Part shown: in pieces, positions 54,063 through 64,000 of the stretch
How positions within the stretch are numbered: the first letter of the stretch is position 1
How the letters are laid out: every line of letters begins with the position of its first letter
Assembly (NCBI GenBank): GCA_963575745.1
Contig: CAUYUJ010002100.1
Span: forward strand, 1-64,000
Reading direction: 5' to 3'
Length of the DNA: 64,000 nucleotides
From: Prorocentrum cordatum
Taxonomy: Eukaryota; Sar; Dinophyceae; Prorocentrales; Prorocentraceae
Program-made: the position numbers and the translations under genes
Notes under the pieces: model-generated
Database searches by the model: none
The model's input: the letters and a program-made list of their open reading frames with translations, nothing else
Told to the model about the DNA's origin: nothing

Positions 54063-54330
54063 CTAGCCACCCGAGGCTCGTGCTGCCTGTTGAGCTCGGG
54101 TGAGCGCCTTAGGCCACAATCCTCGTGCCAACCTTCGGAGATATTCTCTTCTGGTGGGGTTAAGCAGCCCAGTGCAAGACGCTTTCAAACCTGTGGATAA
54201 GAGCTCGTTACAAAAGAAGCCACACGTTGTACAATGCCACACCCCCAAGTCGTTGTGAAAAGCCATCTTGTGAGACGACCCCACCCAGCCCCCACAAAGA
54301 TGCCAGGGTTGACCAGCGGGCAGATGCAAG
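54063..54330 (-). pseudogene. LINE 3 C-terminal CxxC domain
   Basis: The frame reads HKMAFHNDLGVWHCTTCGFF and CNELLSTGLKASCTGLLNPT, followed by a basic helix REYLRRLARGLWPKALTRAQ, and stops at 54063. The HxxxxxGxWxCxxCG...L...C arrangement resembles the module at 48640-48790 and the end of the LINE 2 RNase H frame. It probably binds zinc and perhaps nucleic acid; this is inferred from the cysteines only. Confidence 0.65.
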
Positions 54331-54399
54331 ACATTGGAGCTCCCAGGAACGAGATCAAAACAAGGGGTAGATCGCCACTCAGTGGCAGTGTCGACCGAG

Positions 54400-55720
54400 G
54401 CAGACCCCTTACAGCGCAAGCAGAAACGACCACTAGGCCCAAGGCGGTGGGACGAATGGAAAACGGACAGGGCGGGAGAGGAGGCGGCAGGGGCGGCTCC
54501 ACGACGTCCCCGTCCTGGGCGCCTCCGCCGCCACGCCGTTCGCCCCGATGTCGAGGCTGCTGCGCCTGTGAATCCGAGCTGAAAGCCTCCAGGGCGACTC
54601 TCAACAGTCTGCGCCGAACGAGCAGAGCATCTCTTTCGACCCGCGCGACGCGGGCCCGATGGGTGCTGTCCAGGCGACATCGCTGCGCCGCTACACCTGC
54701 AAGTTCGTCGGCAACCGTGTTGCCTACGACCAGAAACCTCGGAACATTCTGCTGAATAATCTGGGCTGGGGAGAAGTGGGAGTCGACTTTGAGGACAGAG
54801 ATAAGTGACGTGTCACGCTCCGTACTCTGGATAATAGTCCGAATAGTATCCCAAGCCCCCATACTCTCCCCAGCGGGTCTCTCGTAGAACCCATTATACC
54901 AACCATCGCAAACTCCTGACGCATCAGTGACGTAAATCAAAGGGCCTCTGGAGTACAAGAGAGCCAACATAAGCCCTTGAAGTTCTCCGCGGGGCACCGT
55001 TTGCTTCCTGCCTGGGAGAGGGCCTAAAACTCCTGCGCGGACGACTGGAGGATCGTACGATGCCAAGGTAACAGCTGCAACTCCTACGCGCCTGAAAGCT
55101 GGTTCCCGAGCATCTGGGCCTCCAGAAGCATCTCCAAAGATAATGACTGGTTCCCCAATACGTCCCTCTCCCAACGTAGTGTCGTTCAACTCTGGCGGCT
55201 CGTTCCCCCCAACAGTGACCCGCTGAGGCTCGGTACTAGCTGGGGGTGCGGCCGTCCAGGCGCGAGGGATGAGCCCTCGGAACCAAAAACATGCTTCGCT
55301 CTCGCCGCAAGAGACTGCGCGAGGAACTAGATCCTCGGACTGCTTGAAAGCCTTGTGCTCCGCACTGTTGCAGCGACATAGCCAAAACCGATGTAGTGGT
55401 GTCTCGGGCTGCTCCTTGCACCTCGGGCAATCTGGACTAAGACGATGTCGAGTTTCATCGTTTACCCTTTGCCGAGGCCAGAAACCCCCAGTAGCCACGT
55501 TGATCATCGTTTCCGAAAGGCGATGCCCGTGCTTGCTGCCCTGGAGACTCCGCAGGGACCGACGGCAACTGGTGTTGTCGACTCCCTGGGAAGAACCCTC
55601 GCCACAGTAGTGCTGCGCTGCCTTCGCCCAAGCGGCGTTTTGAAACGATTGTTGAAACTCGTCGAGCACCTCTGAAGTGTCCTCGAAACCTGTGAGGCCA
55701 CTGTCGGGAAAAAAGCCAGC
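54400..55720 (-). pseudogene. LINE 3 ORF2: zinc knuckle and RNase H
   Basis: In a frame different from the RT, the sequence reads GLTGFEDTSEVLDEFQQSFQ (from about 55695), then the knuckle CPRCKEQPETPLHRFWLC at about 55375-55432. RNase H follows with all catalytic acidic positions: IFGDASGG (about 55125-55145), PRGELQGLMLAL (about 54970-55000), VTDASGVCDG (about 54910-54935) and GNTVADELAG (about 54695-54725). It is Arg-rich after that and loses recognisable structure before the C-terminal domain in another frame. It would remove the RNA strand from the cDNA hybrid. Confidence 0.8.
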
Positions 55721-57836
55721 AAGCACCTTCGTCCCCTGGCGTAGTCCACTCGGTGGGAGACGTGGGAGTCCAACCAACCTCAAGCAAATACCTAATAAGA
55801 GCTCCCATTGGGCCTCGAACCTGTCTAGCGAACTGGGACGGGATGATGTTCTGGAGGCGCCGAACAGCCTGAGGCCAAGCCTGACGGACCATGGGGCGAA
55901 GATCAGGAAAACTAAACCACGTGTCGAGCCAGAGCTTCATAGTATCCCTGGGGAAATTCACGAACGGGTCAGCTCCTGTAACCTTCAAGTTCAAAAGTGT
56001 AGTAAGGCACCGTCCTTTCTGCTTGGAGCCTAGAGCTGCTCCAAGGCGGCGCCGAAAACCAACGCGGTGAGATCCAAAGGACCAGTGAACTTGATGCCCA
56101 TACGAGCCAGCTGCTTGGGCCCCCGCTCGCCCCAGACGCCCAGTGGCCTGATATCTCCGAGACGCCCTCGCGAATTTGCGAATCTTACCAGTCATAACAG
56201 AAGCTTTGACAACACGCTTGCGCCGTGAGGAGCGAGCAGGACGGCCCGCACCGAGGTCCACGCCAAGGTACCGAGCTTGCAAAACATTGTGGACTGTGTA
56301 GCCCAACTTCTTGAGCTTGGCTGCAATCAGCTTCCCATCACTGGACTGCGAGCACACTAGCACACTCTTGGAGGCTGCCTTCAGCCCTGCCTTGCCGAGC
56401 TCGTCACAAGTGTCGCGGAGGCGCCCGAAGAGCTGAGCACGGACCACGTTCCTGGACCCCATCACCCGCTGGTAAAGGTCGTCAACCCAAATCCCCATGG
56501 AGGCCCCAACGTGCGCCGTGGTGATTTTAGCCATAATAAAGTAAACCATGCATCTCCCAAAACGAACACCACTCCGAATGCCCTGGGCGATGCTCCGCGA
56601 AGGCTGGAAGGCGGTCGAAAAAAAACACCCGTCTTGAGCGAGAGTACGCGGGGCGACGCAATTCTGAAGTTCTAATCCGAGAACGGTAGCAGGAAACTGT
56701 AACCGTAGAGAGGTATCAACAAGAGCTTCCCAAGACATCGAGTCGTAAAAGGCCTCGACATCGATTAAACCCGTGCCGAACTCAATCCCCAAACGCATAC
56801 AAGCTTCATCTTGCAAGGCTCGAACGAAAGCCTCACGAAGTGCAGAGTTACCTCGGATCGCGGCATCCCACGCAGGCTCTGAGGAGGAGGTCCAGAGGCG
56901 AACATCTTCTTCACGAGCTGATGACCACGCTCTAGTGAGCATGGCCATCAGCCCGATCACCCTGTCACCTCCAGACTTCTTTCCCAGTAACCTTCCTATG
57001 ACCAGAAGAACTTGCCATGGCCACGTAATCCGAGCCTCGCAGGCTTGCAACAGATGCACGAGCTGAAGAAGCCCTCCGTGTGAAAGCCGCTGCATGTCTG
57101 TAGGTGAAAGCTGATCCACCCCTTGACCAGCACGTGCTTTCATACATTTGAGCGCGGCTTCCACTCGATCGCAAGAGAGAACAGGCAGCTGATCGTCTTC
57201 GGCAGCTGCGCGAATGCGATCAAATAACTGGCCTAAAGAGTCAAGTGAGACGTCGCCTGGGCTCCAAAGCTGATGCCACTTCTTGGCCTTCTGATCTAAA
57301 ACATCCCGAGGATGAAAAATCATTTCCCCCCCGACCTCGACCTCAGAGGAAGGGGGGGGAACGGCCTTCAGGTTTTTATGCAGGACCCCACAAGCCTCGG
57401 GAGAAGAAATCCATTCACGGAATTCGCTGAGTGAGCTTTGAAGGTCCCTCCGCCTGGCACGTCCAGCGACTCGCTTGGCAACTGAACAGAGCGTCTGCAA
57501 AATCGGGAGGCTGACCTCCTCCACGTGCATCAGCCTCGACTGCCAGAGAGACCGCGCTCCGTCGGCAGGATCCAGCGAGGCGAGCGGTAGATGAACTGAC
57601 TCTGGAATATCGCAAGCTAAGGCACGACGCGCTGCAGCCAGACGGGAGCGCTGTACTTCCCCATTCCCTTTAGTCAAGTGATGACAAAGATTCTGAAGTA
57701 CCGCATGCACTCTCCCCCACCAGCAAGCTACCTGCCCGTGTAGCGGCTCCGATCGAACCTTATCCAACATATGTAACACTCGCTCGCGAAAAAACTGGGC
57801 CTTGTGAGCGAGAAAGACTGGGCTGCTGCTCTCCAT
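55720..57836 (-). pseudogene. LINE 3 ORF2: reverse transcriptase
   Basis: Begins at ATG 57836 (MESSSPVFLAHKAQFFRER), overlapping the end of the APE frame by 77 nt, so the two are probably one ORF split by a single-base shift. The thumb-proximal region and fingers include GVDQLSPTDMQRLSHGGLLQ (about 57100). Motif A is GLIDVEAFYDSMSW (about 56735-56775), motif B QGIRSGVRFGR (about 56570) and motif C WVDD (about 56480-56491). Frame integrity is lost near 55720, where the sequence continues in another register as the RNase H part. Confidence 0.82.
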
Positions 57837-57839
57837 GAT

Positions 57840-59260
57840 GTGTACATATGGTATGCTCGACGGTGAGCACCCACTGCGAATAGAGTGCGCTCACGCTCAT
57901 AATATGTTCACGACCCACGTAGAAGGCTCCAGAATCCCGAATGACTGGCCAGACTTCTTGTGTAGACCCCACGGGAACGTAACCCACGTCCCGCTTGGCG
58001 GCTTCCCAGGACTCGTCGGGGATGTGGAACGTCGGGAGAGGAGGGAGGGAGGGAGAGGGATACTGACTACCTGGGGGGCTGCAGCCTGCGTCGCTAGCCG
58101 CAGGCGGGACTGGGGGGGCCTCGACTTCGAAGGGTGGCTCGTGGGCGTCTTGATCGAGCTCGTCATTGAAATCAAAATCTTGGGACTCGGACATCGTGGA
58201 AACCAGCGCCCCGCCAGAAGAGGAAGGCCCCACAAGAGAGACCAGGGACAGAGGGGCCCCAGGGAAACCGCCTTCGCCGTCCGAGTCCCCAAAAACCTGC
58301 CGAATCGGGTGGCTTGATTGAGGGTCGTCCTCGTTCAAATCACCGTACAACTCCTGATAGCATTCGTCTGTAGCAACGCGGGCTGCTAAGCGCTTCGTAG
58401 CGTCGGCAGCCTTCTTCATACTAGACTTGGAGCCTTCTTGCGGCTGGAGCTTCGGCCTCGGGGCCTGCGGCAATTTGGGCGCCACGCGGGGCTCTCGGCA
58501 AAGCAGCTGCTGGCAAGAGCTGCGGATAACCAGGACAAGCCCACAACGCGGGCGCCACGGAACATCTACACGGGCCTCGAGTCGGGCAATAAACGGTACG
58601 CTGGCTCTGCTAGCCAGTACGTAGTCTATGTGAGTGCCAGACCCTAGAGAGCACGTGTATTGCAGCGGGCACTTGTAGATGACTCCTTCTACCTTGTCAA
58701 CGAAGCCGACTCGCTGTAGAGTCTCGGGTGGCAGATTCCGGTCCCCGATAACGACCCGGGGCAAGCGACGCTGCTGCAGCATCGCCCCTAGCCGAGCGAA
58801 CCGAGGGAGATTTCGGCCCCTGTGCCCTTCGCCAGAGTAGGCGTAAAAAGAAACTAGAATGAACGAAAACCCTTTCTGATGGCAGACTACAGCAGAGAAG
58901 CCATCGAGGCTGGCGGAACCGTCGACTGTAAGGTCCTTCCAAGCCCCGTTGGTCTGAGCAAGTGAATGGACTGGTAGGTGCTTCCTGGCAAGGATGCACT
59001 CACCCCCTTCGTTGGCGCGAGACTGACCCGACTGGGTCGTGCTGTTTCCCGTGCCGCGGGCAGGGTTCAAGAAACATTTGAACTTGGCCTTCGAGGCCTC
59101 GGACTTCCACCGAGAAACGTCATCACTGGACCCGATGCGGGTCTCCACTAAAGCTAAAAGGTGATAATTGGCAGCCCTGCTACTGGTGAGAACCCCCCAC
59201 GATTTCTTGCTGAGCTGAGTGACATTAGCAAAACAATCTGCGTCTCACCACTCGAAGGCT
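57840..59260 (-). pseudogene. LINE 3 ORF2: APE-type endonuclease and linker
   Basis: The frame is readable from NVTQLSKKSWGVLTSSRAAN (about 59225), which contains the typical Asn start of an APE domain, through LLALVETRIG with the catalytic Glu (about 59150), RVVIGDRNLPPE with Asp-x-Asn (about 58745) and GTHIDYVLAS (about 58625). A Pro/Ser-rich linker then carries acidic QDFDFNDELDQDAHEPPFEV. The ATG at 59148 lies inside the domain, so it is not the true start. It ends by frameshift near 57835. Confidence 0.75.
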
Positions 59261-59339
59261 GCTCAATCCCCGTCGAGGCCGATCTCGATGCAGTCGATGC
59301 CCCAGCTGACTGCGTGCTCGAGGGGCCTCGTCTTGTAGG

Positions 59340-60419
59340 TCACTTGTCGCTCAGGCCTGCGCCCTCAGCGGCCTGGGCGGCGGCGAGCTTGGCTTCGCTC
59401 AGCCGCCGCGCCTCCTCGGCGAGCTCGGCGTCGGCCTGGTCGTCGCGAACTGGCGTGGTCTCCGCCGCAGTGCGCCCGTCGTCGCCCCCGCGGGCTCCGC
59501 CAGGCTCGCCGCCGCTGCCGCCGCCGTCGGGGCTGCCCGTGGCCACGCCGTCGGGGCCCTTCCTCTTCTTGGCCATGCGAACCATGATGTCTTCCTTCAT
59601 CTTCGCCACGCGCGCGAGCATGCGCTCCACCTCGGAGGACTTGGTGCCCACCAGGTCGCGAACGCCCTTCAAGTCGGTCTCCAGCTGCTTGAGATCCGCC
59701 CGTTCGGTCTCGCTGACCTCGAGCTTGTCGAGCGTGCTGAAGAAGTCCTCGTCCCACGAGATGGAGATGAGCTTCTTGCTGTCGTTCCCGTCGATGCCGT
59801 GGCTGTCCTTGGCAGTCTTCGCGACCACTCCGTTCAGCTCGGCGAGGGCCCTCACGGCCTGAAGCTTGGACTTCTCCGCCTTGGCGAGGGTGAGGGCCGC
59901 CGTAGCTTCACGCTCAGTGGCCTTCTCAAGGACCTCGCGTGCCCGAAGAAGAGCTGAAACTGCTTGATCATGCTTGGTGGCTGCGTCTCGCACCGCGGCA
60001 GTGGCCCGCCTGAGGGACTCCTCAAGCGTGATGCACTTCTCGGGTGAGATCTCTTCGTCTTTCAGTTGGCCGATGTGTGCCTCAAGGATCGCCTTCAGCG
60101 CGGGATCGGTGGTGACACTCAGCGCCTGCTTATAAGCTGACAGCGGTGTACTCGAAATTCCCGATCTCGTGCTTGGAGGGGAGGGTGCTAGCGCCAACTG
60201 GTTGCTGTTCGCCGTACCGTCCATCTGGGCTCCTCTGGATGCCTTAGGCCGATGCAACGTGACTACAGTCTGGCACTTCGGACAACGGCATTGTTGCTTC
60301 CATAGAATGCGATTCCAGTCCTGCCGACCACAATGCTGACATGTGGACCATCCAGACTCGGGTGGCTCTGTGGTCTCGGGCGAGGGAGCCGCTCTAACAC
60401 TCGACTTCTTTTTACCCAT
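59340..60419 (-). CDS. LINE 3 ORF1: zinc ribbon and coiled-coil protein
   Basis: ATG at 60417-60419 (MGKKKSSVRAAPSPE), 359 residues, stop at 59340. Residues 27-49 hold CQHCGRQDWNRILWKQQCRC and then PKCQ, giving two CxxC-type pairs of a zinc ribbon. Residues about 110-280 are strongly heptad-like (ESLRRATAAVRDAATKHDQA, TERADLKQLETDLKGVRDLV), a long coiled coil. A basic KKRKGPDG and a Gly-rich hinge precede an Ala/Glu helix. The frame is intact, unlike ORF2 of the same element. The role by analogy with LINE ORF1 proteins is RNA binding and trimerisation. It is the closest in layout to ORF1 of LINE 1. Confidence 0.8.
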   Translation of the reverse strand: MGKKKSSVRAAPSPETTEPPESGWSTCQHCGRQDWNRILWKQQCRCPKCQTVVTLHRPKASRGAQMDGTANSNQLALAPSPPSTRSGISSTPLSAYKQALSVTTDPALKAILEAHIGQLKDEEISPEKCITLEESLRRATAAVRDAATKHDQAVSALLRAREVLEKATEREATAALTLAKAEKSKLQAVRALAELNGVVAKTAKDSHGIDGNDSKKLISISWDEDFFSTLDKLEVSETERADLKQLETDLKGVRDLVGTKSSEVERMLARVAKMKEDIMVRMAKKRKGPDGVATGSPDGGGSGGEPGGARGGDDGRTAAETTPVRDDQADAELAEEARRLSEAKLAAAQAAEGAGLSDK

Positions 60420-60481
60420 GGCTCAGGAAAGAAGGTGATCTGCCCTCCTTAGTCAACCTGGGGAAACGAAAGCGCCTTCCT

Positions 60482-60860
60482 GAGGAGGAGGAGGAGGAGG
60501 AGGAGGACCTCCTCCTCCTCCTCGTCCTCCTCGCTTCTCTCTCGTCCTACATCTGGCAGTGGTGGTTGAACATTTGGCCATGAGAAGCGACCGCGGCGGC
60601 GAAGGCGGCGGCGCGGCGGCCCTCTGCTGCTGCAGGGCACCGGCTCCGGCCGCGCTCGCCGCCGCGGCGGCGGCGGCACCGCCGGGCCCGGTCTTGGCCC
60701 TCACCTCGGAGGGGCGGGGGGGCCTCCTCCTCCTTCTCCTTCTCCTCCTCCTCCTTCTCCACCTCCTCCTCCTCCTTCTCTTCCTCCTCCTTCTCCTCCT
60801 CCTCCTCCTCCTCCTCCTCCTCCTCCTCCTCCTCCTAGGGGGCTCTAATGTGATGCTGAA
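60482..60860. repeat. (GGA)n and (TCC)n tracts around GC-rich DNA
   Basis: GGA run 60482-60512, TCC run 60506-60530, GCG-rich middle, TCC run 60725-60838. No gene. Confidence 0.9.
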
Positions 60861-61194
60861 GGTGGGTTGCGTTTAGCCTCACCTGAACCATCAACGGGTC
60901 CCAAGTGCCCCAAGAGGCCGATGGGGTGTCCGCTAGCTCCGCTTAGTGGGCGGGGCCCACTTAAACCTGGATCGCTAACTCCCCTCAGCCGCTTGGGGCA
61001 TCTGCCACCCGTTAATGAGCTAGACAGGCCAGACAAAACTTTTCCTCAGCATACCCTTGCATCGCCCTATCCCCTTAGCAAGCTCCGCGGCGATCCAAGC
61101 TCCTGCGCCTCGTCATTCCTGTCCGTGCGGCCTTTCCTTTGATGCCTTCGATGCGGCAAGAGGGGGAAGGCAAGTGGCCAAACCCCATCGACTC
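60861..61194. other. unassigned sequence
   Basis: No feature recognised. Confidence 0.4.
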
Positions 61195-61400
61195 AGAAGT
61201 GAAACATCGAGCTGTTCAGTAGGGGCTCGACCACAAGAAACCTTCCACAAGAAACCCAACCTTGGAACCCCAGGATGTCCATTCATGTTTGGTGTGGGAA
61301 CGTCACGCTTTCCATGGAAACACCGTCGAAGCCCAAGAGACCCAGGGCACCCTGGCGGCAAGCAGGGTGTTTCTTGGCATGGGCCTCCACTGTAGGAACC
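61195..61400 (+). repeat. dispersed repeat R4, copy 2
   Basis: Homologous to 29205-29410: CAGTAGGGGCTCGACCACAA, CCTTCCACAAGAAACCCAAC, TCTTGGCATGGGCCTCCACT. Confidence 0.78.
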
Positions 61401-61467
61401 CTGAGTTCCACCAGGCCAAACCTCCCTCTCCCCCAGGGCGTGGCTGCACCTCGGTCAGACATACAAG

Positions 61468-61520
61468 GATATGGAAGGAGGAGGAGGAGGAGGAGGAGGA
61501 GGAGGAGGAGGAGGAGGTGG
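61468..61520. repeat. (GGA)n microsatellite
   Basis: About 16 GGA units. Confidence 0.95.
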
Positions 61521-61674
61521 ATGACGAATATGTGGAGCCGGGGCGCTCAAAATGGAGGAGCCATGGGCCCGAGAGCTTCACTTTGGCTCTCCCTGGCAAC
61601 TGTCACCGCTCGAATGTCCTGCGGCCTTGATTCTTAGGATGAGGCTGGCATGCAGGAGCCTTTTAACCTTATGG

Positions 61675-61817
61675 CGAGTACGTCGCCCTACAGGCGGAGT
61701 TTGGACGGACAATAAAAATAGTCAAGAAATACTCCAAAGTGATAGAAAAAAGTCTGAAAATCGTCCCCCGCTTATTTTTGACTATGTTTGATTATTACTC
61801 CTGCAAAGGGACAGGCC
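61675..61817. mobile_element. MITE-like element M1, copy 6
   Basis: The left end CGCCCTACAGGCGGAGTTTG GACGGACAATA and right end TTACTCCTGCAAAGGGACAG GCCCG resemble M1 termini. The interior shares TCGTCCCC and GACTATGTTTG with the copy at 32334-32505. Confidence 0.7.
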
Positions 61818-61972
61818 CGTTTTAGTTTTAACCTGCAAGCCGTCTGCAACGAAATTGCACTACAGCTCATACAGAAGATGACAAGCAACCCCGAAGGCAC
61901 AACGACCGCCCATGAACTGTGCTCACACCCTGGCCGAGTCACGGCATTCACAACCTTCTCAGCGACGGTGAT

Positions 61973-62103
61973 GGGCCTGTTTTCCACCACTGCCACCATA
62001 AGTTGGATGGGAAAGGAGTCCTCCTCCTCCTCCTCCTCCTTCTCGTCCTCGTCCTCCTCCTTCCCCCCTCCAACTTATGGGGGTGGTGGTGGAGAACAGG
62101 CCT
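61973..62103. repeat. fold-back whose loop is a (TCC)n microsatellite
   Basis: The arms GGCCTGTTTTCCACCACTGC...CATAAGTTGGATGG and CCTCCAACTTATGGGGGTGG...GGAGAACAGGCC are inverted copies of about 36 bp. Between them is a TCC repeat. Confidence 0.85.
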
Positions 62104-62474
62104 ATCAGACGGGGCCAAATGGAAACAACTAGACTTGGACAACAATCAGCTGTCCGTCCTGTGACATCCAAGACACCGTCACAAGCCACCATCCCACACA
62201 AGCTTATGGGGCGACAAGCTGGAGGGGCAGCGTGAGGGGGTCCACGGCCACGGCCGCGATCACCGAACAACTCCTTGGCTGGTTGCCAACGCTCAAGCAT
62301 AAGGAGCGTAGCCTCCGCAACATCCTTTCTAGCTTAGACATGACATTGAGCATGCAAAGTTGGGGGGTATAAGTAGCCAATATCAGCAAAATTCATGAAG
62401 AAGAGAAGAACATGTCAATATTGTTCAGCACGTAGCTGGTACACGAGGTACAGAATGAAGAAGGAAAGGCTGCC
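62104..62474. other. 3' flank of LINE 4, nothing recognised
   Basis: No duplication or A-run was identified that would define the element's end. Confidence 0.4.
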
Positions 62475-64000
62475 TCAGCCGCCCTGGGGGGGCGGCCCGC
62501 TCCTCACCAGGTTTCTGCCTCTGTCTACTTGTTGAAGTAGAGCAACGTGCATATCCTCCACCTCCTCTCTCCTCTCCTGAGATTGGCTGCTGCTGTCTGC
62601 CCCTCCTCCTCCTCGCCTGTCCTCTGGGTGATGGTTACCTCCCCCTCCTCCTGCTTGCCTTGCGTCAGGGTGGCTGCTGTGGGCGTCGCTGCCTCCCCCT
62701 CCTCCTCGTCCTCCTCCTCTGGCTCCAGCTGGTGCGGTGCCCGTAGGCTCCGGCCTCTCGAGCTCTCTGCCTGCGTCCACTTGCAGTACAAGATCTGCGT
62801 GGTGCTGGTGTTGCTGGCTGCTGCTGTTTCTGTGCGCGTTGGTGCTGCTGTAGCGGTCCTGAAGGACGGCCGCACGGATGCTGGCCATCATATTGAGCCT
62901 CCTGCTGAACAAGCGGAGGGCGGCGTCATCCTGGGAGAGTGGCCAGGCCATCCTCCGGGACAGGCAGCTGATGGGCATGTCGATGCCCGTGCGGAAGCGC
63001 TCGAAGTGGATGCAGCGCCAGAAGTCGTGGTGGACCGTGGCTGCCTCACCTCCCGCGCACCGCGTGCACATCGGCATCGGGTCATCCTGACCATGCTGAT
63101 TTGCGAAGTTCCTGGCGTCCGAGTGCACTGCCCCAACGAGCACTGCCACCTCGTGCGGGTTCACCCCAGCTCTGAACGAGGTGTGCACCTGCTTCAGCGC
63201 CTTGTCGGGGAAACTCACATTCTCCTGCTGCGCCATGCGGGCTTCCCGCCGATCCTGCTTCTTGAACGCCTCCCACTGAGAATGGCGCAGAGCACGCCGC
63301 AAGAAGTGGAGTCTGGCCTTGCCCGGGGTGCGAGCGGTGATGTCGTTATCCTCGTCGAACTGGTGTTTGAAAACCATCTCGTCTTGGCCCTGGGGCCCGT
63401 CCGTGTCAATCAAGATCCAGCCCATCAGGCCCATGGTGTGGATCAGGGCGGAGTAGAGCCCAGGGAGGGTCAAACCCTGCTGGTGCCACCTCCGCAGATC
63501 GCGGTCGACTGCTGCATGGCCCTTCCGGCGCCGCCTGGTGTCGAACACCTCCCAGAGCCGCCGGAGCTGCGCGTACACCACGTTCGCGTTGTGGCCCACC
63601 ACCACCATCTCCAAAAGGTGTGGTGAACCAGTGCCCCAGCACCGTCTGCCTCGGTAACTGCACACTGCGTGCCGCGCTGCCGTCTGTATCCGGGCCTGGG
63701 TCCCCTTAGGGAGGCACCGAGTCAGCATCCTCCATGTCAGCGTCGACATTGCGGAACCACACAGCAGCTGCGTCTTTTCCCCAGGACCCAGGAGCAGCTT
63801 CTTGATGTTCGCCGCGCGATCCAAAAATGTACCCACGGACTTCTTTTCCCTCTCGCTCAGCTCTCTTCTCGGGATCAGGTCCACCCCAAGCAAGGTGACT
63901 GATGTAGCTGGCTTGTACTCCTGACGCGGCGCCCTCCGGCGGGCCCTCTCGTCTGCCAGAGGGTGGCGTGGGGGGGCTGGCGGCGAGTTCCTGCGGTGGG
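62475..64000 (-). CDS. LINE 4 ORF2 C-terminal part (partial at window edge)
   Basis: The frame is open from the right edge of the window without a start and ends at 62475, so the protein is truncated by the window. It reads TSVTLLGVDLIPRRELSERE, a segment typical of the RT thumb and connection region of LINEs. It continues through helical sequence (HQQGLTLPGLYSALIHTMGL) to a knuckle CTRCAGGEAATVHHDFWRC at about 63012-63070. Unlike LINE 2 and LINE 3, no RNase H pattern follows. Instead there is a Gln/His-rich then Gly/Arg-rich low-complexity tail (SSSQQHQHHADLVLQVDAG) to the stop. It may belong to a lineage lacking RNase H, or the tail may be out of frame. Confidence 0.7.
   Translation of the reverse strand, partial: HRRNSPPAPPRHPLADERARRRAPRQEYKPATSVTLLGVDLIPRRELSEREKKSVGTFLDRAANIKKLLLGPGEKTQLLCGSAMSTLTWRMLTRCLPKGTQARIQTAARHAVCSYRGRRCWGTGSPHLLEMVVVGHNANVVYAQLRRLWEVFDTRRRRKGHAAVDRDLRRWHQQGLTLPGLYSALIHTMGLMGWILIDTDGPQGQDEMVFKHQFDEDNDITARTPGKARLHFLRRALRHSQWEAFKKQDRREARMAQQENVSFPDKALKQVHTSFRAGVNPHEVAVLVGAVHSDARNFANQHGQDDPMPMCTRCAGGEAATVHHDFWRCIHFERFRTGIDMPISCLSRRMAWPLSQDDAALRLFSRRLNMMASIRAAVLQDRYSSTNAHRNSSSQQHQHHADLVLQVDAGRELERPEPTGTAPAGARGGGRGGGGGSDAHSSHPDARQAGGGGGNHHPEDRRGGGGADSSSQSQERREEVEDMHVALLQQVDRGRNLVRSGPPPQGG

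Larger units (their letters stand above)
54023..60481 (-). mobile_element. decayed LINE 3 (ORF1, APE/RT/RNase H)
   Basis: Orientation minus: ORF1 at 60419-59340, APE at about 59250-57840, RT at 57836-55720, knuckle and RNase H at about 55720-54680, C-terminal CxxC domain at about 54300-54063. ORF2 is broken by at least three frameshifts. GGA runs flank both ends, which may reflect insertion within a GGA repeat. No spliced leader is present. Confidence 0.8.

Overview
The window looks like nuclear DNA of a dinoflagellate. The strongest evidence is a perfect copy of the dinoflagellate trans-spliced leader (DinoSL) on the minus strand at 18457-18478 and a one-mismatch copy at 35551-35572. Both sit at the 5' end of a sequence flanked by target-site duplications, so both are reverse-transcribed, trans-spliced RNAs put back into the genome. 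The GC-rich composition, abundance of simple repeats and LINE remnants, and scarcity of host exons fit. Genus cannot be fixed from the sequence. Two 100-N runs (19435-19534, 51339-51438) are scaffold gaps.

Layout. 0-3.5 kb: trinucleotide microsatellite and two composite blocks of a 77-bp satellite. 3.5-9 kb: dispersed short repeats, a 411-bp tandem duplication and two large fold-back elements. 9-9.4 kb: the best host gene, the C-terminal exons of a plastid-type ClpS protease adaptor, interrupted by a 138-bp introner-like sequence. 10.4-11.5 kb: GGA and GAT microsatellites and a short tandem duplication. 11.5-18.5 kb (minus): a complete 6.9-kb LINE with ORF1 and ORF2, DinoSL at its 5' edge, a short A-run at its 3' edge and a 14-bp target-site duplication. 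18.5-34 kb: gene-poor, rich in MITE-like elements, minisatellites and repeat families. 34.1-35.6 kb (minus): an SL-bearing processed retropseudogene in a GAT repeat, with a 17-18-bp target-site duplication. 35.6-41.5 kb: microsatellites and unassigned DNA. 41.7-48.9 kb (plus): a frameshifted LINE (ORF1, APE endonuclease, RT, zinc knuckle, RNase H). 49-53.3 kb: TCC, ATC, GTC and CCAG arrays. 54-60.4 kb (minus): a third, decayed LINE. 62.5-64 kb (minus): the 3' part of a fourth LINE, running off the window.

The three LINEs with recoverable 5' halves share a plan: ORF1 with an N-terminal Cys zinc module and a coiled coil, then ORF2 with APE-type endonuclease, RT, a Cys/His knuckle and RNase H. 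Two of them add a C-terminal CxxC domain. Such elements supply the retroposition machinery that can also re-integrate trans-spliced host mRNAs, and this window holds one likely example of each outcome. Most other long open frames are artefacts of GC-rich or simple-repeat DNA with few stop codons.
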